DNA of 64,000 nucleotides from Botryosphaeria dothidea (GCA_011503125.2 WWBZ02000010.1:434001-498000), one strand, 5' to 3'; positions 11,532 to 23,213 are shown, counted from the stretch's first letter. Made by a program: numbers and translations. The notes: generated by a model not told the origin, from the letters alone.

Positions 11532-12711
11532 TGGTAGGCACGATAGGGTTGGTCGATCCCGTTCATGCATGACGAGTCTTCTGCTCAATAGCTATAGAAA
11601 CGGATAAAGTAAAAAATAGGCCAATCAGATGTTAAGGGAACATTTTTTGCGGGTGTTGCATAAGTTCTCGCAAAAGCAGTCAGGAATGGGATCTGTGCGC
11701 ATTTGCTACGAGAAGGAGCTTCCTGATTAGTGGTAACGAAGGAGGTAGATAATGATCGGCGGAGCAGCATGTAAATTAATACAATATACTCGGCACAGAA
11801 TACGCATCATGTCAATAGCCCTAAATCATATCCTTATGCCTACGACGAAGAACTCAGCAACCAATTGATGCTTGACGAGCGCCTGCAATGCCTCACCCTA
11901 CGTGGCATCAACTGCAGCTACGTGCAGATTTCTGACCATATCGGATTTTCGCTACGTCACCTACACACAACCTGCGCTGCTGGGCATCCAATACCACAAC
12001 GTCGCAACGGCCGTCGCAGGCGCCTTACGGAGAAGTAGACCAATCGTAGAGGACTCCGTTTGCAGCTCGCTGCGCACTCGCTTCTAGAGGCTTCCGCCGC
12101 TACGTAGTAGACATCGTGGTTAAACTACCCCTGCAGATCAACACCTGGTGTTCGTGTACAGGGGTTGACGTGGCAGACCCTGGTAGGCGAAATGTCGGAA
12201 AATCAAGCTATGAGCGCCACAGCGATAGAAACCCGGTAGTTTAGCGTACAATGGCGCCAGCAGATCATCGCATACTGCAAAAGCTCGATAGAGCGTGCTG
12301 CGGTGGTACTTCAAACCCGTTACAGCTAGAGGGAGAAGTTGGTACGATCGTTACATTCATTCTCGACTAAGCTAGGTATTGATTGAGCGCTGTTTGCTGA
12401 GGTCCTCCGCATTTTGTGAGAGCTTCTGAAGTAAGGCCATGTTTAGAGGGCTGCAAGCTGCGCTAATAGTTCGTCATTCTTCTACAGTATTTCTGCTCGG
12501 CCAAATCCACGGGTCTTGGTGTATGCTTTTTCGGGGTCGATGTAACTTTGTGGTCTGACATAGGCGGACTTATTAGTACAAGGGAAGCTTGATTTAGAGT
12601 TGCACAAGCCGGCTGCGGGGTAGTCACATTACAAGGTTGCTCCGCCATATGAATTTAGAGTTCCCCCGACTTCGTGTCGGCGAAAACAATTCATGCCCCT
12701 TTCACCGCACC
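11532..12711. other. Intergenic region, no gene recognised
   Basis: About 1.2 kb with only short, stop-rich frames on both strands. No repeat or domain signature was recognised. Confidence 0.4.
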
Positions 12712-13616
12712 ATGGATTTATGGTCGCAACTTCCCAATGACCCGCAATTGTCCTATCTTTCTAAGACAATCGAATCAACCAATCTTAATGAATTCAAGAA
12801 GATGCTGAGCGTTCTCCTCTCTAAATATCAAGTTCCAGTTCTTTTGAACCTTAATTGGTGTATGGATCTCGCCTGCAAAAAGAATTTGCCAGCATTTGCT
12901 TCTGAACTTCTGCATCAGGGTGTCAAATTTTACATTCAATTTGCCCAGACAGCCGCGCAATGGAAGGCGACAGATGTTCTAGAGGTATTTATTCAGCTGG
13001 GATTGTGGGACATCAACGAAAATATTAGTCGCTGGGCTCCACCTCTGCTTGGGTAGGTTAGTGTAGTTTTTAATCCTACAAACAATCGCTGACATGTCGT
13101 AGATATATTGTTGATGATAAATCAATGGTTGAGTGGTTCATCTTCCATGGAGCGGACCCAAACAAGCGATGCGCAGTCGACGTTACTCCGCTGTCGAAAG
13201 CGGCTACAAAGGCCCCAGTGTCAACGATCAAATTTCTGCTGGACAACGGAGGAGATGTAAGCAAAGGCTGTCTCCTTCATTACGCAATTTACCGCGAAGA
13301 TGATTGCGTAGACACCCTTAAACTTCTTCTATCCTACAAGGCAGACATCAATTACGTCATGTACGACCCCGAAAAGGATGGAGCGTCGTTCGCCATGATG
13401 CCGTTCGTCGACACAGGTACTCCGCTTCATGCTGCAATTGACCAGGAGAATTCTAGGGCGGTAGAGTGTCTCCTTCAGCATGGGGCCGATGTAAACAAAC
13501 TTGATTTACAAAAACGTTCGTCCCTGGACTTGGCGAAGAGCAAGAATCATTTGGACATTCTTCGTTTGGTCGAAAACTATTCATTCAAATCTCCATCAGG
13601 TGGATTCTCTATGTAG
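12712..13616 (+). CDS. Ankyrin-repeat protein
   Basis: Two exons are inferred, 12712-13052 and 13103-13616. The donor is GTAGGT and the acceptor TCGTAG; the junction keeps the frame (PLLG then YIVDDKSMV). The start ATG at 12712 sits in ACCATGG; an in-frame ATG at 12649 is the alternative. The N-terminal third is helical. Ankyrin units are visible at MVEWFIFHGADPNKRC, then DVTPLSKAATKAPVSTIKFL, then GTPLHAAIDQENSRAVECLL and LQHGADVNKLD. The product is about 284 aa. Ankyrin repeats bind protein partners, and such proteins are strongly expanded in accessory regions of Pezizomycotina. The partner is unknown. The gene looks intact. Confidence 0.75.
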
Positions 13617-13676
13617 GGCACGGGTGCTTCATGTCGTGTACAATGGCCACGGACCAAGCATGAATAGCACCCATTC

Positions 13677-13990
13677 CTAGTTCGTAATGAGATTCTTGAA
13701 TTGAGCAGCATACTGAAACGACGAGTCCCCTAAAAAGTTTCGGAGTCGCAGGTTAGGTCGACTGTTTAAGTGGGTTTGCCCTGAAGCGAAGAAAGGGATG
13801 GCAACGATTGGACAAGGAGCTATATCACGTGAGACTGCGATGCGCCAAGGCCTATTACCTCCAATAGGTGTTGTATTGGAACTTTGAGTTAATTGCGAAG
13901 GCCAGAGTGCTATCCGATAATTTTGTCTATATACTGTATGAAAGCTATGACAATCTGACGTGTGAATGGGATCTTGGATCAAAGCCATGG
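13677..13990 (-). mobile_element. LTR retrotransposon remnant (LTR end and primer-binding region)
   Basis: Read on the minus strand this matches, base by base but with many transitions, the remnant at 47617-47880. Shared blocks are GGATAGCACTCTGGCCTTCG, TATTGGAGGTAATAGGCC, GCATCGCA and TCACGTGATA. The first block also matches the end of the LTR at 59.2 kb. The order resembles an LTR 3' end followed by a primer-binding site and leader. No intact gag-pol follows. Boundaries are approximate. Confidence 0.5.
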
Positions 13991-14819
13991 ATCAGAGTGT
14001 TACGAACACGCCTCTGTATATAGATTTGTTGGGGCAAACCAGCCACTAGACTGATTATTGCAGTGTCTTTTGCCAATCAACTGGCAGAGGGTTGGTCTTT
14101 TGGCCGTGTGGCACCGACTGAAACCCAACACTGTCGGGTCCCGCCATAACAAAGAGGTTTGGATTAGCTCTGATCCAAAGTGGGTTTTCGGGCGCTAAAG
14201 TCAGCCTCCTGCAAACCGACCTTTGTCTGAATGAGCGAACGGTATATCCGCTCCTCTCTGGTCCGCTTATCGTCTCCTTCTTTGGTTTCCTGGAATCCGA
14301 TTTTGTTACCTGCTAGGGGGGAATGATAATAGCCCCTTGCGCGCTTCCTTCCCCCGCGGGAGTCGCCCTTTCCAGCTTTCCTCATATTTTCCCGTGCATG
14401 TATCTCCGCCATGCGGTTTTGCTGCCCATTAGGGCTTCTAGCCCCTTTGGTGCTTCTTCCCATGCGAGTCTTCTGCCCGTGGCGTCATAGAGCTTTTTCT
14501 ACTGGGACTCGTAATGGAGAGGTCCTGGTGAGGCAAGATTGGCATTTAGATCATTTCCAGAGGCAAATAATGGACCAGGAAGAAGGATTATTTAGAGCAT
14601 AGCTGTATTTAGATCTGTCGATGAGATGGCGTGGCCTGTTTTAGGCAAGTCTGACAAGCCATTCCGTAATACACTACTACCTCGGCATTATTCTCATTAA
14701 TCTACACGGATGAGGTTTAATATTTAAGGTATAGTTTATCGCTCTTCTATTCTTTTCGTTCAGCAGGACTCCTCTTAGCCTTTTCAATTGTTAACCTTTC
14801 TCGGACCTTTATCATCGCG
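13991..14819. other. Repeat-like intergenic stretch
   Basis: A 99-codon minus frame (14164-14463) is basic and low in complexity (SRGGRKRARGYYH) and is more likely repeat-derived than a gene. The last 120 bases before 14820 are T-rich and may be the promoter of the next gene. Confidence 0.35.
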
Positions 14820-15612
14820 ATGGCCACTATTTGGCAGCAGTGGGTGCAATCCGGCCGCTTGAATCTTGTTCCTATGGGCCAAACTCATACCCATCCTCTT
14901 GGCATTTTTGCGGTTGGCACAGAAGAGCTAGGGTCTTGTTCTGCGGTGGTGATTGCGTCGCTTTCCCGAGTAATACTTTCACATATTCCACCAAGAACCG
15001 AACACGAAGATGGAGACACGACAGCACGGAGGATGATGACAGACGTGAAGGATTATTTCCAATCTTACCGGGGAGATTTCGATTTGAAAACTCGAGGCGT
15101 GGTGGTTTGCGCCATTTTTAAGGGTGCCCTTGCTCTTGAAAGCCAAGTCAAAATAATGTCGAGCAGCCTCACGGAACTCAGTCTGGATCCACAATATAGG
15201 CCATATGACGTCGACCCAAAAAATTTTGGCGCATTCCCCGGCCAAGGCACAGTCCTGATTGTCCAGGGCTCAAATGGCCCAGTCATTTACGTCGACAACG
15301 AGGTGGTCCCAGATCCAGATCCAGATCAGACCGTGTCGAGAAGGTACCCATAAACACCGCGATACGGCTCTTCAGCTAGTATTCCAAGCTAAATACTCTG
15401 ATAATAGGCCAGATGAATCAGCGAACACGCTTGAGAGCTGGGTACGATGGCAACTTATCGACGGACAGCTGTGGGAGTACGACGGAGTCAACCGAATGCA
15501 GAGAGAGCTATCTGAAAGTCCAGTGAATGAATGGATGACACATATAGAGAAAAATGTAAGAAAGGGATATATTATGTACGACGGAAAGGGCTGGAAAACA
15601 AGCACTGGCTAG
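14820..15612 (+). CDS. Small fungal protein with a CheD-like Thr/Cys/His signature
   Basis: Two exons are inferred, 14820-15332 and 15376-15612, giving 249 aa; the 43-nt intron has a weak GTGTCG donor and a CTTCAG acceptor. The start ATGGCC follows ATCGCG. Near the N-terminus the protein reads GTEELGSCSAVVIAS then VILSHIPPR, placing T34, C40 and H55. Bacterial chemoreceptor deamidase CheD has the same layout: a Thr six residues before the nucleophilic Cys in a G-S-C motif, and a His about 17 residues later. Here the His is 15 later. A strand-rich stretch follows (GVVVCAIFKGALAL, then TVLIVQG, then PVIYVDNE). Deamidase activity is inference only. Confidence 0.55.
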
Positions 15613-16044
15613 ATGTATTGCATGCTGCTATATGTGGAAGGTAAAGGCCGGTAGTTCTAGTCTATTTGGTCCTTTAACTATCACTTCTTAGTGGAGCAAG
15701 AGGATTAGGTGACGTGTTGATGGAACATCGGCCTAATCGTAGGCTGATCAATGCCTCAACGCCTGATTTAGTTGAGCTTACCTCGGCTATAGTGTAAACA
15801 TCTATAGCCAGCGCCACTCATTAGCAGAAGAACAATTAGAATTCCATCATCAGTTTCGCGAACTAGTTCCCATTTTGAGGCTCGCATGACCATTTACCAT
15901 CAGTACTCTTAGCACATCTAAATATCGCGCCCATCAGATCTTCGAGACCATCTCGTTGACGCACCGAAGAATGGGTATCACTTCACCATGGAAGCCTAGA
16001 ACAGCTTTCTATCCCGCAGATAGTATCTTCAAAATCTGAGCAAG
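15613..16044. other. Intergenic, no gene recognised
   Basis: Stop-rich in all frames. No signature seen. Confidence 0.4.
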
Positions 16045-16364
16045 CTAGCATACTGCAACACCGTCAGTGCCTGCACTGTCTACAGTTGCTTCCGCGCGCC
16101 AAAGTGTGCTTTTGGCAAGAGCGAATGTTCCTCCACCAGTGCTGAGATTCTCTCCACCACAACGGACTCGAGCGCTTTCCCCAAAGTTGACAAAAGCGAG
16201 ATCGGCCTGTAGGCTCCCGCTGACGCGTGGTATCGCTTGTCTGTCTTGCGCATGGGCACGATCTTCGCCGTCCGCCAATGGCTAGGTAGTCGTGACTCGC
16301 TGATAGATTCGCTAAAAAGTCGATGGATGTGGCGCTTCAACACTGGCCAGAGCAAGATAAGCAA
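16045..16364 (-). mobile_element. Tad-like LINE reverse transcriptase fragment
   Basis: The minus-strand frame gives SESRLPSHWRTAKIVPMRK, then YRPISLLSTLGKALESVV and ISALVEEHSLLPKAHFGARK. This is the N-terminal part of a non-LTR reverse transcriptase (the W-R-x-A, Y-R-P-I-S-L-L and L-L-P-x-x-x-F-G-A-R-K segments of Tad/I-clade elements). A stop follows, then ALTVLQYAS in frame, and the fragment ends. About 100 residues of roughly 1,000 remain. Confidence 0.75.
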
Positions 16365-16442
16365 TCAAGTCATTCATTCATCAATTCCGACCGATTAAGC
16401 GCAAATTCCATCAAGTTATAACAGTGCATTAAATGCGATACC

Positions 16443-17398
16443 TTACTTAGTATCTAATACTTCCTTTTGACAGGTACGAGAGTCATGCCCAGTCTTGCCA
16501 CAGCGCCCACAACGGCGTTGTTGCGTCGCGCCGCTCTCTGCCCGCAACCTCTTCGCAGGCTTCTCACCCTTCTCCTGCCTACCAGCACCCTCTACAGCAA
16601 TTAATTCAGTGCCCTCCTCCTTTGTTAGGATCCCCTGATTCTGGATATACTTGCGCTTCCATGATGTCCGCTTGCTTGCCGCCTTATTTGCCTTCCGAAG
16701 ACTCGCAATCTCACCGCGCATTAGCACCATCGAATGCACCATCATCCCAGCGCCCTTCGTGAGCCGATCGAGCGAATCAATGATGGGAGAAGGCGAGGAA
16801 CCTTGGTGCCTCTGGATCCGATCGCGAATTAACGTTGATTGGGACCCAAACTCAAAAGCGTTTCTTGGTGTTTTAGATTCCCATGGGCTGTCCTCTGGTG
16901 CGGGTGGTGACGGTGTACGAAGCTGTACATCAAGCTTGGACAACACTACCTCCGGGTTAAATGGGACTAGCCTAGCGCCTCGAAAGCTTAAGTAGATATT
17001 TCTCTTCATAAATATCTGCTCAAAGGCCGCCTTAAACGTAGGGAGGAATTCCAGCTTAGTGATGTGATTGATGCGGTTGCGCGCTAAGCCACAGATCTGG
17101 TCCCGATACGCGCGCTTCAACGGCGAGAAGCAGCCCACATTAAGCGGCTGTAGTAGGTGCGGCGAGTGCGCAGGCATGCAAAGAGTAATAATATTACTCT
17201 CCTTGCAGACTTCCTGGAAATCGAGCGATTTGTGGCTGCTGTGGCCGTCGATAATTAGCAGCCGATGCGTGCCTACGGTACGCGTCATCGTATGCGCGTC
17301 GAAGTGCTTTAACCACGCGACTATGATAATGATTGTTCTGATCTCTCTTGCGCGGAGGTGGAAGAGCGAGCAAGCCGGCGCACGTGGCATGGCAAAGC
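16443..17398 (-). pseudogene. Fot1/pogo-type DDE transposase, 5'-truncated
   Basis: The ORF keeps the central and C-terminal part of a pogo-superfamily transposase: WLKHFDAHT, then HRLLIIDGHSSHKS with the second catalytic Asp, then MPAHSPHLLQPLNVGCFSPL. The third catalytic position in LQPL-D-VGC of the family is Asn here. The C-terminal region holds SLRKANKAASKR and a CCHC knuckle CGRCGKTGHDSRTC. The HTH DNA-binding half and the first catalytic Asp are absent; upstream of about 17,398 the sequence is unrelated. Missing one acidic residue by truncation and another by substitution, it should be inactive. Confidence 0.8.
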
Positions 17399-17771
17399 TG
17401 ACGTATGCGAAAGCACTGGCCTTCCAGCCACCATGTTTCCGCGTGCGCCCGCGACGCCAACTCCACAGCTCTACGTCCACTCCCGCGTCCAAGCTCTAAC
17501 AACAACCGTCATCGCTCGTGCCTGTTTCGGCATCGCCCGCGCCTTCAATAACCTCGTTCGCCGACCCTGTCGCCCGCCGTCTTCAAGCGCCCGAACAACA
17601 TTCACACACGCTTTCCTGGTCGCGTCGGCGGCTGGGCGTGTTCTTATCGCAACGATCCCCACCCGGTTTCGCAGTGGTCCACAGTTCGCAAGAACAGTCT
17701 TCGAGTGCCGCTTGTGTGTGGTGGTCCCTTGTTGCGATAACCACCGCGTTACGGCTGCCTTGTTTCGGAGC

Positions 17772-17804
17772 CAGGGCTGCTCCATCCACAAAGCCTGGGC
17801 GGGT
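17772..17804 (+). promoter_or_regulatory. Shared upstream block, copy 1
   Basis: CAGGGCTGCTC is followed seven bases later by AAAGCCTGGGCGGGT, about 120 bases before the ATG at 17923. The same paired words precede the related genes at 45941 and 48448. A promoter or leader role is inference. Confidence 0.45.
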
Positions 17805-17922
17805 GGGATTCTACATATTCGCATGTAGGGCCTGGTTTGCTGCTTTTTGACTTCACTGCCATCTTTCGAACCGGCTGTTAACGTTTTACTAGACGCGTTA
17901 GTATCCCATTGCTCCCAGGACC

Positions 17923-19447
17923 ATGGCTGCCTCCGTCGAACACCTTCCCTCTTACTTCAATGAGCGTATACTCGCCGAATGGGATGACTCGGATACCGGT
18001 CTGCCATCCACTCTCGGTTCCTGCTCACGCTACAACAAGCAGGCTGTCGCCTTGAATGCGCGCCTCGACTTCGACAAGATGTGTCTGGAAATTTCTCTGC
18101 CCGTCACCATTCACGTTGGCAATCGCGCCCGCAAATTCCCCTTCTCGTTGATCATATCGCCCCAACACTTCGACAAGCTGAACGCCATATCCCATCAAAG
18201 CGTATCAGTTGGTTCACCTCTGGTGTCTCAGGCAGCTCGTGATGCTATAGTTGGAAACTCGGATCAGCTCGTTCGCGTTCACTTGCGCTTATCGACCAGG
18301 CCCATCGTCGCTATGCCTGTCATTCGCTCCAGCATCGTGAAGCCGACCACTGCTCCTGCTTACGATCTTCTCCTGGGTCTTAGATCTCTGTCCCGCGCAT
18401 CCTGCTTCACCATGTACATAAGGAAGAATGATTTCGCCTTGAAGGGACTGCAACTTATCAGTAACCGCCTTTCTGATGCTACTAAAGATGGCTCCGGCTC
18501 CAGCACCACTCTTCTAAAAGGCCTATTTCCCGGTGCGGACGGTCTTGATGACGGTATTGAAGTGGATTAGAGCACTGTCCGGTTCAATCGCGGCCCACCG
18601 CCCTACGATAATAATGTAACACAATCGACCAAAGTCCATGTACCTGACGCCCAGCCTTTGGCTACCACCAAGCCGACCAGTAACGAGCAGCAGCCTACGG
18701 GTCCCACCAAGCCGACCGATGACGAGCAGGTGGTCGCTGGCCCGACTACTCACATTAGCCCTTCACCCTGGCCTTCCTTGCATGACCTCCTACTCCCGAG
18801 AGCAATCAGCCGAGATACCTGATGACGTCTTATTTGCAGCTCACAATGTTGGTGGCGCCGTCAATGACCACCCCGAGACATGCTCAGACGAGGAAGAGGG
18901 TGCCATGATGCACGCTCGGCAGGACAATCCAATCGTCGCTCGCTCGTCCGACTCTACACGCCAGACCAATCCCGTCGTCGCGCCCTCGTCCGACTCTTCA
19001 AGTCTCAGCGACGATCTCGCCAACTGGCTCTACACGGCCACCGAGCTTGGCTGCGACGTGTTTCAACACCAGGGCCTGCAGCGCAAGCTTGCCTCGCTCG
19101 GCCAGTATGTACGGACCGACAACAAAGCTGCCTTTGACTCCACTCTTGCCTGGTGCTCCGCACTTGTCTTCTTCGACGCACCCGGCACCTCGACCTTGAA
19201 CAGCGCAGCCACTCGAGTCATGGTGGCGGAAGTGGCCCGTCTCATCCGCTGGGCAAACGGCTTCCATCGGGGCGCCGAGATGTGCGCAACGCTCCGTCAG
19301 TCATTCCTGCAGTTGTGCGTCGCTGCACGAGCTGCCACTATACCTGCCCGACACGTGGGTGCCGACGAGGCGTACAAACGGCAGAAATTTGCGTGTGTTG
19401 CTGAAGTGCTTGCGGCATTCGGCAAAGCTGCGCTACCCGGACACTGA
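17923..19447 (+). pseudogene. PPxY-family protein, member 1 (broken)
   Basis: The first frame (MAASVEHLPSYFNERILAEW) is open for 215 codons to a TAG near 18568. The same frame then continues through GPPPYDN, a PPxY motif at 18595-18606, and a TKPT repeat. After a frame change near 18790-18830 the reading goes on from EQSAEIPDDVLF to KAALPGH. The N-terminal domain shares LRSLSRA and F-x-x-Y-I with the intact gene at 45941, followed there too by a proline/PPxY linker and a helical C-terminal domain (LANWLYTATELGCDVFQ versus FRDAVAWLKAAWYVQSD). Alternatively, the two halves could be separate genes. Function unknown. Confidence 0.6.
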
Positions 19448-19713
19448 TAGTCTCATTTCATGCAAAGCGTGCAGTTCTCTGCGATAAGCCTCTATGAGAC
19501 GGCTGTTGTTGCTATCCTCCTGGGTCGGGGTGCAGTTGGTTTCCATTCGATCTCCCTGGTCGGTCGTGTCTGAGTGCACGGATGATGTCGACCATGGCAG
19601 TGCAGCTGCGGTCTCGCGTCCCGGTCCGCCAGCGGGGTTTGAATGAGCTCATGCGTCCGTTTCAGTCATGTTGCAGTCCTGGCTCATCACCAGCGTGCGT
19701 GGTTGGACCGAAG

Positions 19714-20679
19714 TCATCGTGTCCTGCCTTGGCTTCGTCTTCTCATGCGCTCCGCACGCCGGCCCGGACTCTCGTCCTGTTCCTGCTCGTCCTCCTCGTC
19801 GGACGTGAAGCCGCGGACCTCGTCGCCGTCCCAGGACACGGCCTTCAGCCGCTCCCACGTGTCCGCCTCGGCCGCCGCGATCTCCCGGAGACACTCGTCC
19901 CTGGCGTCCTTGATGTCGAGGGTGGCGGCGTCGCCGACTTCGGCGAGCTTCCTCTCGGCCGAGTCGACGACGTCGTCCATGTCGACCTGCTCGTCCATGT
20001 AGTTTTGGACGAGGACCGGCATGTGGGTCAAGACGAGCGGCTGGACGTAGTTGGCGATGAGTGGTGGCGGGAGTCTGTTGTTGTCGTCGTCGCCGTCCTC
20101 GTGCGAGCCTTCACTTTCTGGGTCTTGACCGTGTAGCGCGGTCGAGAGGTGGACGCGCAGGAGTTCGGGCAGCATTCCCGGTAGCAGTTTCCGCATCATA
20201 TCTGGCAGCTGCGTCGCCAGCTCGATGGCGACCATGGCCCGCAGGGCGACGATCATCCTGTTGAAATCGCTGGCGTCGTTTTCACGTTGCTGTTTCTTCC
20301 TCGACCCGGGCAATGCGTGGGTCAGGGGCTCGGATCCGGATCCGGAGTCGATATCGAAGCCTGCCCTGTTCGAGACGTGAGTGCGGCCTCTCGGGCTGGG
20401 CACTGGCCCGTCACCGCTGGCGGCCCTCTTTGCGGCGGCGGCGCTGGCACTAGATGGAGAGGCTGCAAGCAATCGTTAGGCTAGTCACAAAAGGGCAGCG
20501 CAGCGTGTTTCACCTTGTCGAGCCCGCTTACCCGTCGACGTTCCCGTCTGCGGAAGTATATAGGGAGGCGGGGCTTCCGGTGTATTAAAAACCTCCCAAG
20601 TAGCTTCCCAGCCGCGGCGTCCACCTTGGAGGGATGCTAGATTAATATTACTCGGAGCCAATTGATTTGCTGTAGTCAT
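19714..20679 (-). CDS. Acidic helical protein with PPxY motif
   Basis: Two exons are inferred, 20679-20532 and 20462-19714. The intron starts GTAAGC, has a CCTAACG branch point and ends TTGCAG; the joined frame is 298 aa. Exon 1 begins MTTANQLAPSNINLASLQ and ends with EAPPPYILPQ, a PPxY motif. The middle is disordered (SASAAAAKRAASGDG), followed by helices (MIVALRAMVAIELATQLPDM), an acidic stretch EDGDDDNN, a heptad-like segment and a terminal DEEDEQEQDE plus RRAERMRRRS. No family is recognised. It is convergent with the PPxY-family pseudogene, their 3' ends about 270 bases apart. The gene looks intact. Confidence 0.6.
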
Positions 20680-20769
20680 CCGGACGAACTCCTCAAGCGC
20701 TTCCCGGCGGGATGGTGTAAGGTTAGGGACAGGCAGGTAGAATAGGATTTCAGTGGTTCGGCAAATGTC

Positions 20770-21120
20770 TTGAAAGCACCGTACGCTAGGATGAAACGCA
20801 GTAACAGGCGTCAGAGTCGCAGCCGCCTAAGGGCAAATCACACATCCAGGAGCGCTGGTCGAAACTATGAGAACTATTACACCCTCGAGAGAGTTGATGG
20901 TAGCGTGCTAGCGAATACATTCTGCGATACGCGGAGAGATCCGCACCGTAGCAAAGGAAGCGTCCATCCGGTGGATATTGTGGGGCGCCAAGTAAAGACT
21001 GACATATTGAGCGCCGTTAAACCCCTCGTATTCCGCAGTAAAGCGGATAGAAAGTATTCTACGAGAACGTACTCGTTCGAGCCGAAGAGTAATAGAGCAT
21101 TAGGCCCATGCCGTGTCTGA
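20770..21120 (+). other. Possible retroelement pol C-terminal relic
   Basis: The frame contains YENYYTLERVDGSVLANTF, which recalls the Y-x-L-x-x-x-DG-x-x-x-x-x-TF end of gypsy-type integrases, followed by basic sequence. No other pol motif is nearby, so the assignment is weak. Confidence 0.25.
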
Positions 21121-21382
21121 GACTTGGGCGACGACATGGTTCTTGAGAACGTACGAAGATAATTAGCTATTACCCCTTCCAGACATGATTTCTTGACACT
21201 AACTGGAGAGGACAAGATCAGGAGCTGGCATGATACAATCGATTCGTAGTAGCAAGTATAAAAAACGATGCCCCGCTGAAAGCGGTGTTCCCACGCACCC
21301 GGGCTTTAATCAATGCGGGCAGCCCTGACTCGCAGTAACGGACATGCGGACCAACGTCCAGTGTTCCCAACCATCCATCCGT

Positions 21383-21420
21383 TAGCCATCCATCTGCCAT
21401 CGGATGGCTACGGATGGCTA
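21383..21420. repeat. Short inverted/direct repeat
   Basis: TAGCCATCC at 21383-21391 is followed by two copies of GGATGGCTA (21402-21410 and 21412-21420), its reverse complement. A small hairpin could form with either copy. Significance unknown. Confidence 0.6.
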
Positions 21421-21861
21421 GTCGGTCAATCATCGATGATGTTAGGTTGCCAAAGGGTATGGGCATCTGCCGTTCTTGCCGTTCTTATATGCTTGTTGCA
21501 ATCACAGATTCATGCCCTTGAGAATCATCCCATCACTGCACCCTGAGACACGTTGTTGGCCCTTCTGATACTAAGACCGTTCGAGACGCGTATGCATCAT
21601 CCTAGGTCTAGTAAGCCATGAACTATCGAATTGGCTATCTGTGGTTATTGATGAAGATAATTCTCCTACCACGTCCTTCGATCCATGAGTGTCCCTGCTA
21701 AGACAGCATCGAATAGTTTCATGCCGTCGAAGCAAATGTGTAAGGTCAGCCATATGTACAGGCGACCGCCTCCTGCTTTGAGTACCCTCTTGCTGATACA
21801 GTTAATTTTTTTAGCTGTTTCCTGCCGCTGCTTTCTGTCTTTCTAGCCAAAACAGGAATGC

Positions 21862-22787
21862 ATGGCCGTTCTCCGACGTTCTCCACATTCTCTGGCCAAT
21901 CTTGCCAAGAAACCAAGAGCTAAAAAATCACGAATTATTCCGGGCTCAAAGCATCCGGTATATGAGCTTCTCAGCATCTGGCTGACTACTATGGACCGCT
22001 TCATCCGCCGTAGTATGCTAGAACCTTCGCCCGCCACCTTGAAAATGCCATCCAGTACGCCAGAAGAGTTAGCAGAATCATCTAAGCCTGACCTCCCCGT
22101 CAGATCCACGGAGCACTCAGAGTGCGGCAGCCCATACACAAGCCATTGTATTTTCACAATTCGGTGGGACAAGATTCGCCTTCATGGCAAAGCTTTGCAT
22201 GTTCTAAGCTACCGGCCACGTCACAAGTGCCAGATCGGTACCAATAGGAAGCTCTGGTGGATATTTGACCATGAAGCGGACCTGGTCAATGACCAGGGCT
22301 ACCGCTTATGGGTCTGCAAGCTCTGACACTTAGTAAAGGACTACCACGAAGGCGTGTACTGTGGGGAAGGGACAACACACCAGGCAAACCATTTGTGGAG
22401 GAAGCATAAGATTGTTTCAATTCAACGAAGCCCCCGTTGGTAGCTTCATCATCAGGGAGCTCAGCAAGATCCACGCCAGGCACACCGTCGACTTACTTTG
22501 TTGCTGCTCCATTCATCGATATCCTGTTCAAGCAGGACTACATTGATTTGATCGTCACAACAGACCTTTCCTACCTCCAGGCAACTCACCCACGGTTCCG
22601 CTCTCTTGACATCGCAGGTGGAGATGGAGCTCGGCCAGTACTGCCTCAAAGCGACAGTACGCTGAGCTCATGGATCAGATCTACCTTCCAAAAGAGGCGT
22701 ACCATTGTCAAAGACATGCTCGCTAATGCCCGGAGCAAGATCAACATTATTATTCTTGTAGACAGCAGTGGCAATGCATTTCCGTGA
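21862..22787 (+). pseudogene. hAT-family transposase relic
   Basis: The reading shows a BED-type zinc finger: WWIFDHEADLVNDQGYRLWVCKL, a stop, then YHEGVYCGEGTTHQANHLWRKHKI with the C-x-H spacing of hAT elements. After a frame change it continues FIDILFKQDYIDLIVTTDLSYL, then FRSLDI, then LPQSDSTLSSWIRSTFQKR and LANARSKINIIILVDSSGN, the usual start of the hAT catalytic part (DLWTS-like). A stop ends it at 22787 and the RNase H-like core and C-terminal dimerisation domain are missing. It is dead, with at least one stop and one frameshift. Confidence 0.7.
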
Positions 22788-23213
22788 ACGCACCGGATGC
22801 GAGCCCTCACACTCACGGCTTAGCGTGGACCTGGACGCATCATTCCTCGCACACGCAGTCCACGTTCCGGTCCCTGGAGCGCCAATGAGACTTTCGTGCT
22901 GAGGCGGATTCCAGTGAGCGGGAAGGATGATTCGATACCGGCAATGACTTCCATACAAGTCAGGGTACTCAGAGTGAAGGAAGCATCTCTATGACGAGCA
23001 ATTGTGGGCTCCGTAGCGGCTTCGCTAGAGCAATGCAAAAGACAGGGGCCACGGGCACTGAAGAAAAATCGCCAAAAGCGCCGCCAATCGCTCTGTCCTA
23101 CGAAGCCGTTCGGCCTGCGTTCGCACAATGAGCCAGAAACACAGTCAAAAATAATGAATAAGTGTCTTGATTGTCCTATACCCACTCAAGGGAAACCCCA
23201 ACACGGCTTTCCA
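22788..23213. other. Intergenic, no gene recognised
   Basis: No convincing frame; likely the region downstream of the UCH gene and the decayed hAT end. Confidence 0.4.

Noticed and set aside
17471..17824. 117-codon minus-strand frame upstream of the PPxY gene
   Set aside because: Arg/Ala-rich shadow composition, no signature, and it overlaps the shared upstream block.
18998..19267. Minus frame inside the first PPxY gene
   Set aside because: Shadow of the plus-strand coding sequence, which aligns with the intact paralogue.
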